Assembly: GCF_001653565.1 (NCBI RefSeq)
Contig: NZ_LYPB01000081.1
Coordinates: 62,001 to 126,000, forward strand
Direction: 5' to 3'
From: Paenibacillus oryzisoli
Lineage (GTDB): Bacteria; Bacillota; Bacilli; Paenibacillales; NBRC-103111
DNA: 64,000 bases
The position numbers were made by a program, and so were the translations under genes. The notes under the pieces are model-generated. The model saw only the letters and a program-made list of their open reading frames with translations. It did no database searches and was not told the origin of the DNA. This document shows positions 54,938 through 61,441 of this stretch, one piece after another. Numbering within the stretch: position 1 is the stretch's first letter; every line of letters begins with the position of its first letter.

Positions 54938-55116
54938 TAAGGGTGAAGTAGAAGTAGTTGTAGAAGTAAGTAGTGGTAGAAGTAATGAAAGAAATAGTTG
55001 TAGATGTAGTGATAGAAGTAGTAATGCAAACCAGTAATAGAAGCAGTCTAGGGCACTTGGTGTCTGGGGCTGCTTTTTCATTAATGACGGGGATTCGGCA
55101 CCCTGGTTAAGCAAAT
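54938..55116. repeat. Low-complexity GTAGAAGTA-type tract
   Basis: Purine-rich repeats of GTAGAAGTA, TTGTAGAAG and related short units from about 54945 to 55030, following the NIF3 gene. A similar tract lies at 59755-59935. A weak hairpin (AGCAG...CTGCT) with TTTTT near 55035-55077 may be a terminator. Confidence 0.45.
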
Positions 55117-55299
55117 AACTGGATTTTCTACAGCTAATTCAAGCGAAATCACGGTATTTCTCCATTTAACTGGATTTTCTACAGTTATTCCAGATTAATT
55201 TCGCTAAATGGGACATTACGAGCAAAATTAGATGTAGAAAATCCAGTTAAACTCCCCAACGGCTAGTTTTAGCCGAAAATAGATGTAGGAAATCCAGTT
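55117..55299. repeat. Intergenic 183-bp imperfect palindrome, family B
   Basis: AACTGGATTTTCTACA at 55117-55132 and 55168-55183; the reverse, TGTAGAAAATCCAGTT or a one-base variant, at 55233-55248 and 55284-55299. Spacings are 51, 65 and 51 bp and both pairs share the centre 55208. The rest of each 51-bp unit is also similar (CTAATT and CCATTT near the unit ends). Confidence 0.9.
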
Positions 55300-55398
55300 A
55301 ATCTCCTAGGACTGCTCAGTCTGGGAAGTAAACTAGTTAATCTCCTAGGGCTACTCAGTCTGGGAAGTAAACTAGTTAATCTCCTAGGGCTACTAATC
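55296..55398. repeat. 39-bp direct tandem repeats
   Basis: AGTTAATCTCCTAGG starts units at 55296, 55335 and 55374 (39-bp period). The second unit differs from the first by a few bases, and the third is partial. The first unit begins in the last palindrome box. Confidence 0.8.
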
Positions 55399-55583
55399 CC
55401 GGGCACGCAAAAGTATCCAGCCTAGTCCGTTGCTACTCCTCAACTCCCGTCCCCGAAGGACGGTGTTACCTCTTATTTTAGGTGAAAATAGGAAGGGATT
55501 CCCTGTTGATTAGAGAATGTTAAACTACCAAAGGGACAGGGGGAAGAAGTTTTTTTGTTTTTTTCAAAAAAAGTTTCTCGCTG

Positions 55584-55610
55584 TGTCGATTTCTTCGAAA
55601 TCAATTCGTC
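55584..55610 (+). promoter_or_regulatory. ECF42-type promoter
   Basis: TGTCGA (55584-55589), 17 bp, CGTC (55607-55610), ending 43 bp before the hydrolase start. It fits the ECF42 motif as I recall it (TGTCGA at -35, CGA or CGTC-like at -10) and lies in front of the operon containing an ECF42-type sigma factor, implying autoregulation. Confidence 0.55.
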
Positions 55611-55653
55611 GTCCATATAGAGAGCAAATTTGTGAGAAAAAAAGGAGACTAAC

Positions 55654-56466
55654 ATGCACATAGCGACATCGAGAGACGGTACCACAATCGCATATGACAA
55701 AGGGGGTCAAGGGCCAGCGCTCATTCTGGTAGCGGGAGCTTTCAGCTATCGCAAATTTCCCGGTCAGGTGGAGCTCGCGAAGTTGCTTTCGCAGGATTTC
55801 ACCGTGTATAACTATGATCGTCGAGGCCGAGGGGATAGCGGAAATACATTGCCCTACGAGACAATGCGCGAGTTCGAAGATCTTGAGGCGATGATTGAAG
55901 AGGCTGGCGGTTCCGCGTATGTATGGGGATTGTCCTCTGGTGCGGTACTTGCACTCCAGGCAGCAGCGAGGGGAGCCAACATTACAAAATTAGCATTGCA
56001 TGAACCCCCATTTGTGGTGAAAGCCACAGACCGCAAAGCGCCCCAAGATTTCGTGCAGCACGTTACGAAGCTCATTGCTTCGGATAAGCGGGCGGAGGCT
56101 ATCAAGTATTTTATGACACAGGGGATGGGGGCTCCTTCGTTTGTTGTTCGTATAATGCGTATGATGCGATCGGTTTGGTCCAATCTCATGGCTGTGGCAC
56201 ACACACTTCCTTATGATGCGGCTTTGTTGGAAGGCTATTTCGATGGGAAGCCACTGCCAAGAGAGTTGTGGCGAGCTGTCACGATGCCAACGCTTGTGCT
56301 TGAAGGTACGGAGAGTCCGGTTTCTCTGCGTCACGGCGCACAGGAACTGGCAGACGTACTGCCTAACGCGCAGCTACTTAGTAAGAAAGGGCTCGGACAT
56401 ACCAAGAAACTCCATACGAAACTCATTTCGATGGCGCTTAGGGATTTCTTTTTAGGCGGAAAATAA
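55654..56466 (+). CDS. Alpha/beta hydrolase
   Basis: 270 residues; AAAGGAG upstream of ATG 55654. The oxyanion-side region has L-V-A-G-A-F-S, followed by D-R-R-G-R-G-D-S-G-N, the nucleophile elbow G-L-S-S-G-A at about 92-97 (Ser), a likely Asp near residue 200 and a C-terminal G-L-G-H-T near 248-252 with the catalytic His. It is the first gene of the sigma-factor operon; the substrate is unknown. It is probably a target of the ECF42-type sigma factor, together with the YCII proteins. Confidence 0.85.
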   Translation: MHIATSRDGTTIAYDKGGQGPALILVAGAFSYRKFPGQVELAKLLSQDFTVYNYDRRGRGDSGNTLPYETMREFEDLEAMIEEAGGSAYVWGLSSGAVLALQAAARGANITKLALHEPPFVVKATDRKAPQDFVQHVTKLIASDKRAEAIKYFMTQGMGAPSFVVRIMRMMRSVWSNLMAVAHTLPYDAALLEGYFDGKPLPRELWRAVTMPTLVLEGTESPVSLRHGAQELADVLPNAQLLSKKGLGHTKKLHTKLISMALRDFFLGGK

Positions 56467-56501
56467 CAGGTACAAATTCATACTATAGGAGGAGAACACA
56501 T

Positions 56502-56936
56502 ATGAGATTTATGATGATCGTGAAAGCAACAACAGATTCAGAGGCAGGGGCTAAACCAAGTCAGGAACTTATTGAGGCGATGCAAAAGTATAATGAGGAA
56601 CTCGTGAAAGCCGGTGTTTTGCTGGCTGCCGATGGTCTGCAACCTAGTTCAAGTGCAATTCGAATTTCATACCCGGAGCCGGGGGGCAAACCGAAAGTGG
56701 TAGATGGTCCATTCACAGAAGCCAAAGAAATGATCGCGGGCTATACGTTAATTGAGGTTAAATCGAGGGAAGAAGCCGTGGAATGGGCATTGCGTATGCC
56801 AGATCCTCATGGATTCGGTCAAGGTGAGATTGAACTCAGACAGGTGTTCGAAATGGAGGATATTACGGATAATGCAGAAATGCTAGAGAAAGATGCAGCA
56901 ATTCGCAAGCAAGCTCAGGAGCAGAACAAAGCGTGA
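56502..56936 (+). CDS. YCII-related (DGPF) protein
   Basis: 144 residues. Typical M-R-F-M-M-I-V-K-A-T start, D-G-L-Q-P-S, V-D-G-P-F-T-E-A-K-E (DGPF motif, about 67-76) and a C-terminal Glu-rich end. DGPF proteins regularly accompany ECF42 sigma factors. The start of the sigma gene (GTGA) overlaps its stop codon by 4 bp. Function uncertain; it may assist the sigma factor or be part of its output. Confidence 0.9.
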   Translation: MRFMMIVKATTDSEAGAKPSQELIEAMQKYNEELVKAGVLLAADGLQPSSSAIRISYPEPGGKPKVVDGPFTEAKEMIAGYTLIEVKSREEAVEWALRMPDPHGFGQGEIELRQVFEMEDITDNAEMLEKDAAIRKQAQEQNKA

Positions 56937-58195
56937 GCTTATCTCTAACACATCGAACGATAGATGCGATATGGCGAATAGAGTCAGCTAAAATTATTGC
57001 TGGGCTAACACGAATGACGCGAGACGTGGGACTAGCGGAGGATTTTGCGCAAGATGCGCTGTTAATCGCCTTAGATCGGTGGCCGGAAATCGGAATTCCA
57101 GACAAGCCTGGTGCTTGGTTAATGACGACTGCCAAGCGCCGTGCGATTGACCATATGCGCAGAAATAAATTGCGCGATCAGAAGTATGTTGAGATTGCAC
57201 AAAGTATGGATATGTATACGATCGAGGACAGTGATCTGGCTTTGGACGGGGATATTGGGGACGATCTGCTTCGTCTCATTTATATGACCTGTCACCCGGT
57301 GTTATCTCAAGATGCTAGAGTTGCGCTAACGCTTCGGCTTCTATGCGGGCTGACGACAGAAGAAATTGCACGTTCGTTCCTCGTCGCTGAATCCACGATT
57401 GCCCAGCGAATTGTCCGTGCGAAGCGTACTTTAAGTGCCGAGGGAGTCCCTTTCGAGGTGCCATCAGCGGAAGAGCGTCAAGATCGCCTGTCTACTGTAC
57501 TTGAAGTCATTTATTTGATGTTTAACGAAGGTTACTCGGCAACCGCAGGGGAACACTGGTTTCGACCGATCCTGTGTCAGGAGGCAGTAAGACTTGGACG
57601 GATGATCGCTGAGATTAGCCCCATGGAACCGGAAGTTCACGGACTGGTAGCCTTAATGGAGATTCAATCATCGAGGTTTAAAACCAGAGTAAACACCAAA
57701 GGGGAACCCATCCTTCTTATGGATCAAAATCGGGGGAAGTGGGATCAGTTGTTGACCCGCCGTGGTTTGGCTGCTCTAGATCGCAGCCGCAAGATTGGAA
57801 GGCAGCTAGGTCCCTACTCGCTCCAAGCTGCCATTGCTGCCTGCCACGCGCAGGCGGTGACTGCTGCGGAGACGGATTGGGTCCGAATTGCCGCTCTGTA
57901 CGAAGCGCTTTCGCGCGTAGCTCCTTCGCCAATTGTGGAATTAAACCGGGCCGTTGCGATCTCGATGGCTTTTGGTCCGGCATTTGGGCTGCAGCTAGTT
58001 GATGAGCTGAATGCCGAACCTGCTTTACAAGGGTACCATCTGCTGCCGAGCGTGCGCGGTGATCTTCTCGTGAAGCTAGGGCGAGCCGAGGAAGCCCGAA
58101 TGGAATTTGAACGAGCCGCATCCATGACGAGGAATGAGCGTGAACGTTCTGTTTTGTTGAAGCGGGCAGCCGAATGCGAAGGAGGGGAACGTTAG
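56933..58195 (+). CDS. ECF RNA polymerase sigma factor, ECF42-type
   Basis: 420 residues from GTG 56933. Region 2 at about 20-90 has F-A-Q-D-A-L-L-I-A-L-D and W-L-M-T-T-A-K-R-R-A-I-D-H-M-R-R. Region 4 at about 125-170 has L-L-C-G-L-T-T-E-E-I-A-R-S-F-L-V-A-E-S-T-I-A-Q-R-I-V-R-A-K. A long C-terminal extension of about 240 residues with helical repeats (DUF6596/TPR-like), E-L-N-R-A-V-A near 338, is the hallmark of ECF42, which lacks a classical anti-sigma factor. It is flanked by two YCII genes. Confidence 0.9.
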   Translation: MSLSLTHRTIDAIWRIESAKIIAGLTRMTRDVGLAEDFAQDALLIALDRWPEIGIPDKPGAWLMTTAKRRAIDHMRRNKLRDQKYVEIAQSMDMYTIEDSDLALDGDIGDDLLRLIYMTCHPVLSQDARVALTLRLLCGLTTEEIARSFLVAESTIAQRIVRAKRTLSAEGVPFEVPSAEERQDRLSTVLEVIYLMFNEGYSATAGEHWFRPILCQEAVRLGRMIAEISPMEPEVHGLVALMEIQSSRFKTRVNTKGEPILLMDQNRGKWDQLLTRRGLAALDRSRKIGRQLGPYSLQAAIAACHAQAVTAAETDWVRIAALYEALSRVAPSPIVELNRAVAISMAFGPAFGLQLVDELNAEPALQGYHLLPSVRGDLLVKLGRAEEARMEFERAASMTRNERERSVLLKRAAECEGGER

Positions 58196-58660
58196 TTGCG
58201 CTATATATTGATGGCGAAGGCAACAGGATTCTCGGAAGCGAGAGTGAAGATGAGCCCAACCTACAACGATCAAATGAGTGCCTACAAGCAGGCGTTAGCC
58301 AGCGCTGGGGTCCTGCTTGCAGAAGAAGAGCTCCAGCCAAGCTGGGCTGGAATTCGTATCTGTTATCCATCACAAGGCGGGGAGCCGACGTTATTGGCGG
58401 GGCCTTTTCCAGTTAGCCAAGAGTTCCTATCGGCATATACCTTGATTGAAGTCAGCTCCGAGGAAGAGGCTCTGCATTGGGCGCTCCGCATGCCGATTCC
58501 TGCCGATCGTGGCGAGTATGAGATTGAGATGCGAAAGCTCGAGGAGCATTCCAATTGCATACAGCAGCGTAAATGGCAGGCGTTGGAAGCAGATTTACAA
58601 GAAATGAGGTACATGTTACAAGCGAGAGAGCAGTTCGACGAAGGAGTGAATGTTAAATGA
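58196..58660 (+). CDS. Second YCII-related protein with altered DGPF motif
   Basis: 154 residues from TTG 58196, directly after the sigma stop codon, with GGAGGGG upstream. It is paralogous to the DGPF protein upstream (M-R-Y-I-L-M-A-K-A-T, P-S-W-A-G-I-R-I, A-Y-T-L-I-E-V, W-A-L-R-M-P). The canonical DGPF is replaced by A-G-P-F (about 68-71). Its C-terminal helix is longer. Confidence 0.85.
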   Translation: MRYILMAKATGFSEARVKMSPTYNDQMSAYKQALASAGVLLAEEELQPSWAGIRICYPSQGGEPTLLAGPFPVSQEFLSAYTLIEVSSEEEALHWALRMPIPADRGEYEIEMRKLEEHSNCIQQRKWQALEADLQEMRYMLQAREQFDEGVNVK

Positions 58661-58998
58661 GCCAGGAAGTAATCGAATTTATCGATATCTTAAAGGAACC
58701 ATGGCAGCGAGAGCTGGCCACGCAATTGCGTCAGACGGTGCTACAGGCGATACCCGATGTGGCGGAACGTATACAGTATAAGAAGCCCCATTTTTTGAAA
58801 AATGGCAAATACGCCGCCGTTATCTCCACATCGAAAGATGCTGTAAGTTTCACGATTTTTAACGCAAGCGGGCTTGCGTTTCCGGAGCCCATGTTCGATG
58901 GGCCACCAGAGAGGAAGACTGTGAGGCTGCGCCAAGGACAAGCGGTCGATGCTGCGCAATTGATGTCGCTGCTTAGCCAGGCAGCCGCTTCACTATAG
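58657..58998 (+). CDS. DUF1801 family protein
   Basis: 113 residues, start overlapping the previous stop (ATGA). Sequence: N-terminal helix pair, then I-Q-Y-K-K-P-H-F at about 40-47, Y-A-A-V-I-S-T-S-K-D, F-T-I-F-N-A-S-G-L and a C-terminal V-R-L-R-Q-G-Q. This is the small YdhG/DUF1801 fold related to frataxin-like or YdeI proteins, of unknown function. It ends the sigma-factor operon. Confidence 0.82.
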   Translation: MSQEVIEFIDILKEPWQRELATQLRQTVLQAIPDVAERIQYKKPHFLKNGKYAAVISTSKDAVSFTIFNASGLAFPEPMFDGPPERKTVRLRQGQAVDAAQLMSLLSQAAASL

Positions 58999-59005
58999 TG
59001 ACGAT

Positions 59006-59028
59006 ACCCAACCGATTATCGGCTGGGT
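59006..59028 (+). terminator. Stem-loop ending the sigma operon
   Basis: ACCCAACCG and CGGCTGGGT pair with one mismatch around ATTAT, followed by TTCTT. A second GC-rich hairpin (59039-59064) with TTCTTTT follows. Confidence 0.65.
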
Positions 59029-59038
59029 GTTCTTAAGG

Positions 59039-59380
59039 AGCTTGCCGCGCGTTGCGCGGCGGCTTCTTTTGGCTTGGCCGTCTTCGTTTTCCTCACCGCT
59101 TCGTCCCGCGCGCAAGTTGATCCGCTCAGCCGCTCACCTTGCTGGTCGTCGTTCCGCTCGCCCGCTTCGCGCGTCATCCCGCCTCGCCGTCGTCACGGGT
59201 GTCCGCCCTTCGCCTCGCCCGCCTCGCCGTCGTCACGGGTGTCCGCCCTTCGCCTCGCCCGCCTCGCCGTCGTCACGGGTGTCCGCCCTTCGCCTCGCCC
59301 GCCTCGCCGTCGTCACGGGTGTCCGTCCTTCGCCTCGCCCGCGGGGTCCCTCCCTTCTCTCGCTTTCCCTCTATTGCTCT
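59039..59380. repeat. GC-rich block with four 40-bp tandem repeats
   Basis: Visibly GC-rich compared with its surroundings. Units at 59181-59220, 59221-59260 and 59261-59300 are identical; the fourth (59301-59340) has one change (T at 59326). The period of 40 is not a multiple of three, so no single protein repeat is encoded, although three overlapping frames stay open. Confidence 0.9.
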
Positions 59381-59406
59381 TCCTTTGGCGAGAATGTGGA
59401 AAATAA

Positions 59407-59585
59407 ATGGAAAATATACAGGTAATCAGGCTGTTTTTCCAAGAATTTCGTGAATAGATGGAAAATGTACAGTTAAAATAAGCAGAATTATCGGTATTTG
59501 CGCTTTAGGTGGAATTTAACTGTATGAAATCCATCTAATGATTCTAAACGAGTAAAATCAGTAAAAATAGCTACATAAAATCCAT
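59407..59585. repeat. Intergenic 179-bp imperfect palindrome, family D
   Basis: ATGGAAAATATACAG (59407-59421), ATGGAAAATGTACAG (59458-59472), CTGTATGAAATCCAT (59520-59534) and CTACATAAAATCCAT (59571-59585). Spacings are 51, 62 and 51 bp, and both pairs are centred at 59496. Confidence 0.85.
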
Positions 59586-60010
59586 TTAATACGATTCGTG
59601 AGGCGCAGGGTAGGGCAGTAGGCGATAACAGTTAGGTTAGTGATTAGCAGATTAGCTAGTTGAATAATGGTTGCAATGGTGTCGTCAGGAACTAGTTGCG
59701 TGCATTTTAGGAGTTTTGTAAGTAGCAGTAGTTACCAGTTGAAGTCACGGCAGAGGTTGCATATGAAAGTAGGAGAAGGAGAATTGTAAGGGCGCAGTAG
59801 ATGCAGAAGTAGTTAGAGTAGATGTGAATAGAGTTGGAGTAAAAATGAAGCATAAGTAAGTAGAGTAAAAATAAGCAGAGTAGAAGTGGCAGACGTCGTG
59901 GTAGCAGAGTACTAGTAGTTCTAAGTTTAGAGCTTGAAGTGAAGGCATATTAATAAAAATGGAGAATACCTAGTAAGGATGAATTAACTGGAGAAAGGTG
60001 ATCTGGGAGT
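59586..60010. other. Intergenic region with low-complexity purine tract
   Basis: From 59755 to 59935, short GTAGA/AGTAG-type units repeat irregularly, as after the NIF3 gene. A promoter for the small membrane gene is likely near 59940-59990 but not clear. Confidence 0.35.
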
Positions 60011-60268
60011 ATGCAACGGTTTAAGTTTATGTATAAGCAATTTCTGAAAGAGCCACTATGGTTTAAAATACTTGTTCTTACTACATTGATTGTTTCAATT
60101 ATCTTTAGTAGTTCTGGGTTTCCGACGAATGTCCAAAGTTTAGGTAAACTTGCTGCGGCTATCTTTTTTTGTACATATGCGATTAAAATGCGAAGGATTG
60201 TGAAGGTATCTGTAGCGTTTTATGTGCTCGCAGGGATGTGTCTGTATGTGGCTTGGGATCGGCTATAA
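60011..60268 (+). CDS. Small hypothetical membrane protein
   Basis: 85 residues. Two hydrophobic segments (about 18-35 and 40-57) and a third near 68-83, with a basic N-terminus M-Q-R-F-K-F-M-Y-K-Q. GGGAG lies close to ATG 60011, and GAAAGGTG further upstream. Not recognised; it is followed 24 bp later by another small membrane gene. Confidence 0.6.
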   Translation: MQRFKFMYKQFLKEPLWFKILVLTTLIVSIIFSSSGFPTNVQSLGKLAAAIFFCTYAIKMRRIVKVSVAFYVLAGMCLYVAWDRL

Positions 60269-60292
60269 CAATGAATCGGAGGTGCGTGACGA

Positions 60293-60496
60293 ATGACAAT
60301 TATCACATTTCTTCTCATTGGTTGGATATTAAATTGGTTTAAATTTGAGAAATTAATCATTCAAGCTTTTAAGGAGCTATTTAACAAAGATGTATCTAAG
60401 GCAACGTACTATTTCTTGTTTTTTAGTGTTGGCGTATTTGGTGACGTCGTATTGCTCATCCAAGGTGCTTACTATGACTATTTTTTGGATAAATGA
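60293..60496 (+). CDS. Small hypothetical membrane protein
   Basis: 67 residues; GGAGGTG 9 bp before ATG 60293. Two hydrophobic helices (about 3-13 and 40-58) with a K-rich centre. Not recognised; probably cotranscribed with the previous gene. Confidence 0.6.
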   Translation: MTIITFLLIGWILNWFKFEKLIIQAFKELFNKDVSKATYYFLFFSVGVFGDVVLLIQGAYYDYFLDK

Positions 60497-60528
60497 GATG
60501 AGGGATCGTTCGTGAGCAGTCATTCAAC

Positions 60529-60665
60529 AATAGTTCGATTTTACCGAACTAAAACGAGGATTCCTTAAGAAAAACGGCCAATAGTCCGATTATGCCGAAC
60601 TATTGGCCAGCTTTCCATGTGTGACGGTTGTTTCGAGCCATTTAGTTGGGCAAATTCGGACTAAT
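60529..60665. repeat. Intergenic palindrome, family A (second copy, one outer box lost)
   Basis: Boxes at 60529-60552 and 60580-60603 (forward, 51 bp apart) and 60642-60665 (reversed, 62 bp after the second). The reversed box is identical over 24 bp to the one at 19658-19681, and the spacer GAGGATTCC and GGCCAATAGT are also shared. The expected fourth box (60693-60716) is not recognisable. Confidence 0.85.
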
Positions 60666-60709
60666 TGACCCACAGGGAATAATCCGCCTCAACCAATGCA
60701 GCCAAAAGT

Positions 60710-60799
60710 AAAGGAGCTAAGCGAATTAATCTGAACTGCACCTCCAAGTAGTAGACTGTGTCTAACTTGTGGGGGTCACTTCAATCGCTTAGCTCCTTT
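60710..60799. terminator. Composite terminator containing IS-end-like inverted repeat
   Basis: AAAGGAGCTAAGCGA (60710-60724) pairs exactly with TCGCTTAGCTCCTTT (60785-60799), a 15-bp stem ending in a T-run, used by the minus-strand gene or both sides. Inside, 60732-60783 contains two opposed arms resembling the terminal inverted repeats of IS3/IS150-type elements, nearly abutting, like a miniature remnant. Confidence 0.6.
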
Positions 60800-60812
60800 T
60801 TACTCCCACATG

Positions 60813-61337
60813 CTACTTCTTCCTACGCTTGCTAGCGAGTGTATTGGAAGCCTTCCCGTTCCCGCCAACGGCATCCTGCTGCTTCGTGCCTGGACTTTCG
60901 ATGGCGGAGTTGGTTCCGCTTGTGCTGTACTTGCCAGCTCCGCTTGCCACCTGGGTCGCTGAGGCATTCGCCGCATGTTTGGGTAGTTTCACGATTTGAT
61001 CGTTAATGACAACGACGATTTCTTTGCCTTTACGGCGGATTTCGGTAAGGCTTTTACTGCCAGCTAGCTTGCCTTTAGCGCTTTTCCCTAATCGGTTTCT
61101 CGCTTTGCCACCTGCACCAACACTTTGTTGTTGCTGACTATGCGGAGATTGAATGGCGGCGTTGCTGCCAGCTGCAGAGCTGCGGCCTGCACCACTAGCG
61201 AGCTGCGTTGTATAAGGCGCATTCGTAAATTGATGGTTGATGACGAAAACCAATCGATTAATGCCATGAATGGGCGATTGCGCAATAATGCGCTTTTTGC
61301 CTTTTTCAATAATAATGGTGACGCGGTCTGATTTCAT
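60813..61337 (-). CDS. Basic repeat protein, function unknown
   Basis: 174 residues; GGGAGGATC before the ATG at 61337. It contains an internal duplication: V-V-V-I-N-x-Q repeats the V-F-V-I-N-H-Q of the first half, and the T-Q-L-A-S-G-A-G and T-Q-V-A-S-G-A-G blocks with S-A-I-E-S-P/A-A-I-Q-S-P, Q-Q-x-V-G and G-K-A-R-N/G-K-A-S-N follow in each. Each half is about 70 residues, made of a beta-rich start and a Gly/Ser/Ala/Gln-rich, unstructured end. Basic ends (K-R-R-K-K). No known family recognised; perhaps a DNA- or spore-associated structural protein. No signal peptide. Confidence 0.7.
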   Translation of the reverse strand: MKSDRVTIIIEKGKKRIIAQSPIHGINRLVFVINHQFTNAPYTTQLASGAGRSSAAGSNAAIQSPHSQQQQSVGAGGKARNRLGKSAKGKLAGSKSLTEIRRKGKEIVVVINDQIVKLPKHAANASATQVASGAGKYSTSGTNSAIESPGTKQQDAVGGNGKASNTLASKRRKK

Positions 61338-61441
61338 TGCACTCAGATCCTCCCTGTGGGTTCTCTCTTAAGTATATGTCCCTAGGACAAATTGGTAAGG
61401 GATAGGGGCTGAGTAGGTGGAAAAAGGTGTAAGCAGTACGC

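Noticed and set aside
54479..55114. 211-residue minus-strand frame
   Set aside because: It is antisense to the NIF3 gene and then crosses the purine repeat tract; composition is poor and no start signal exists.
57717..58373. 218-residue minus-strand frame
   Set aside because: Antisense to the sigma factor and YCII genes, which have strong homology signals on the plus strand.
59181..59340. CRISPR array
   Set aside because: The 40-bp units are directly joined with no unique spacers, and no cas genes are near.
59027..59453. Three overlapping plus-strand frames of 104-132 residues in the GC-rich block
   Set aside because: They come from the 40-bp repeat, which shifts frame at each unit. The predicted proteins are low-complexity Arg/Pro/Ser and none has a credible ribosome binding site.
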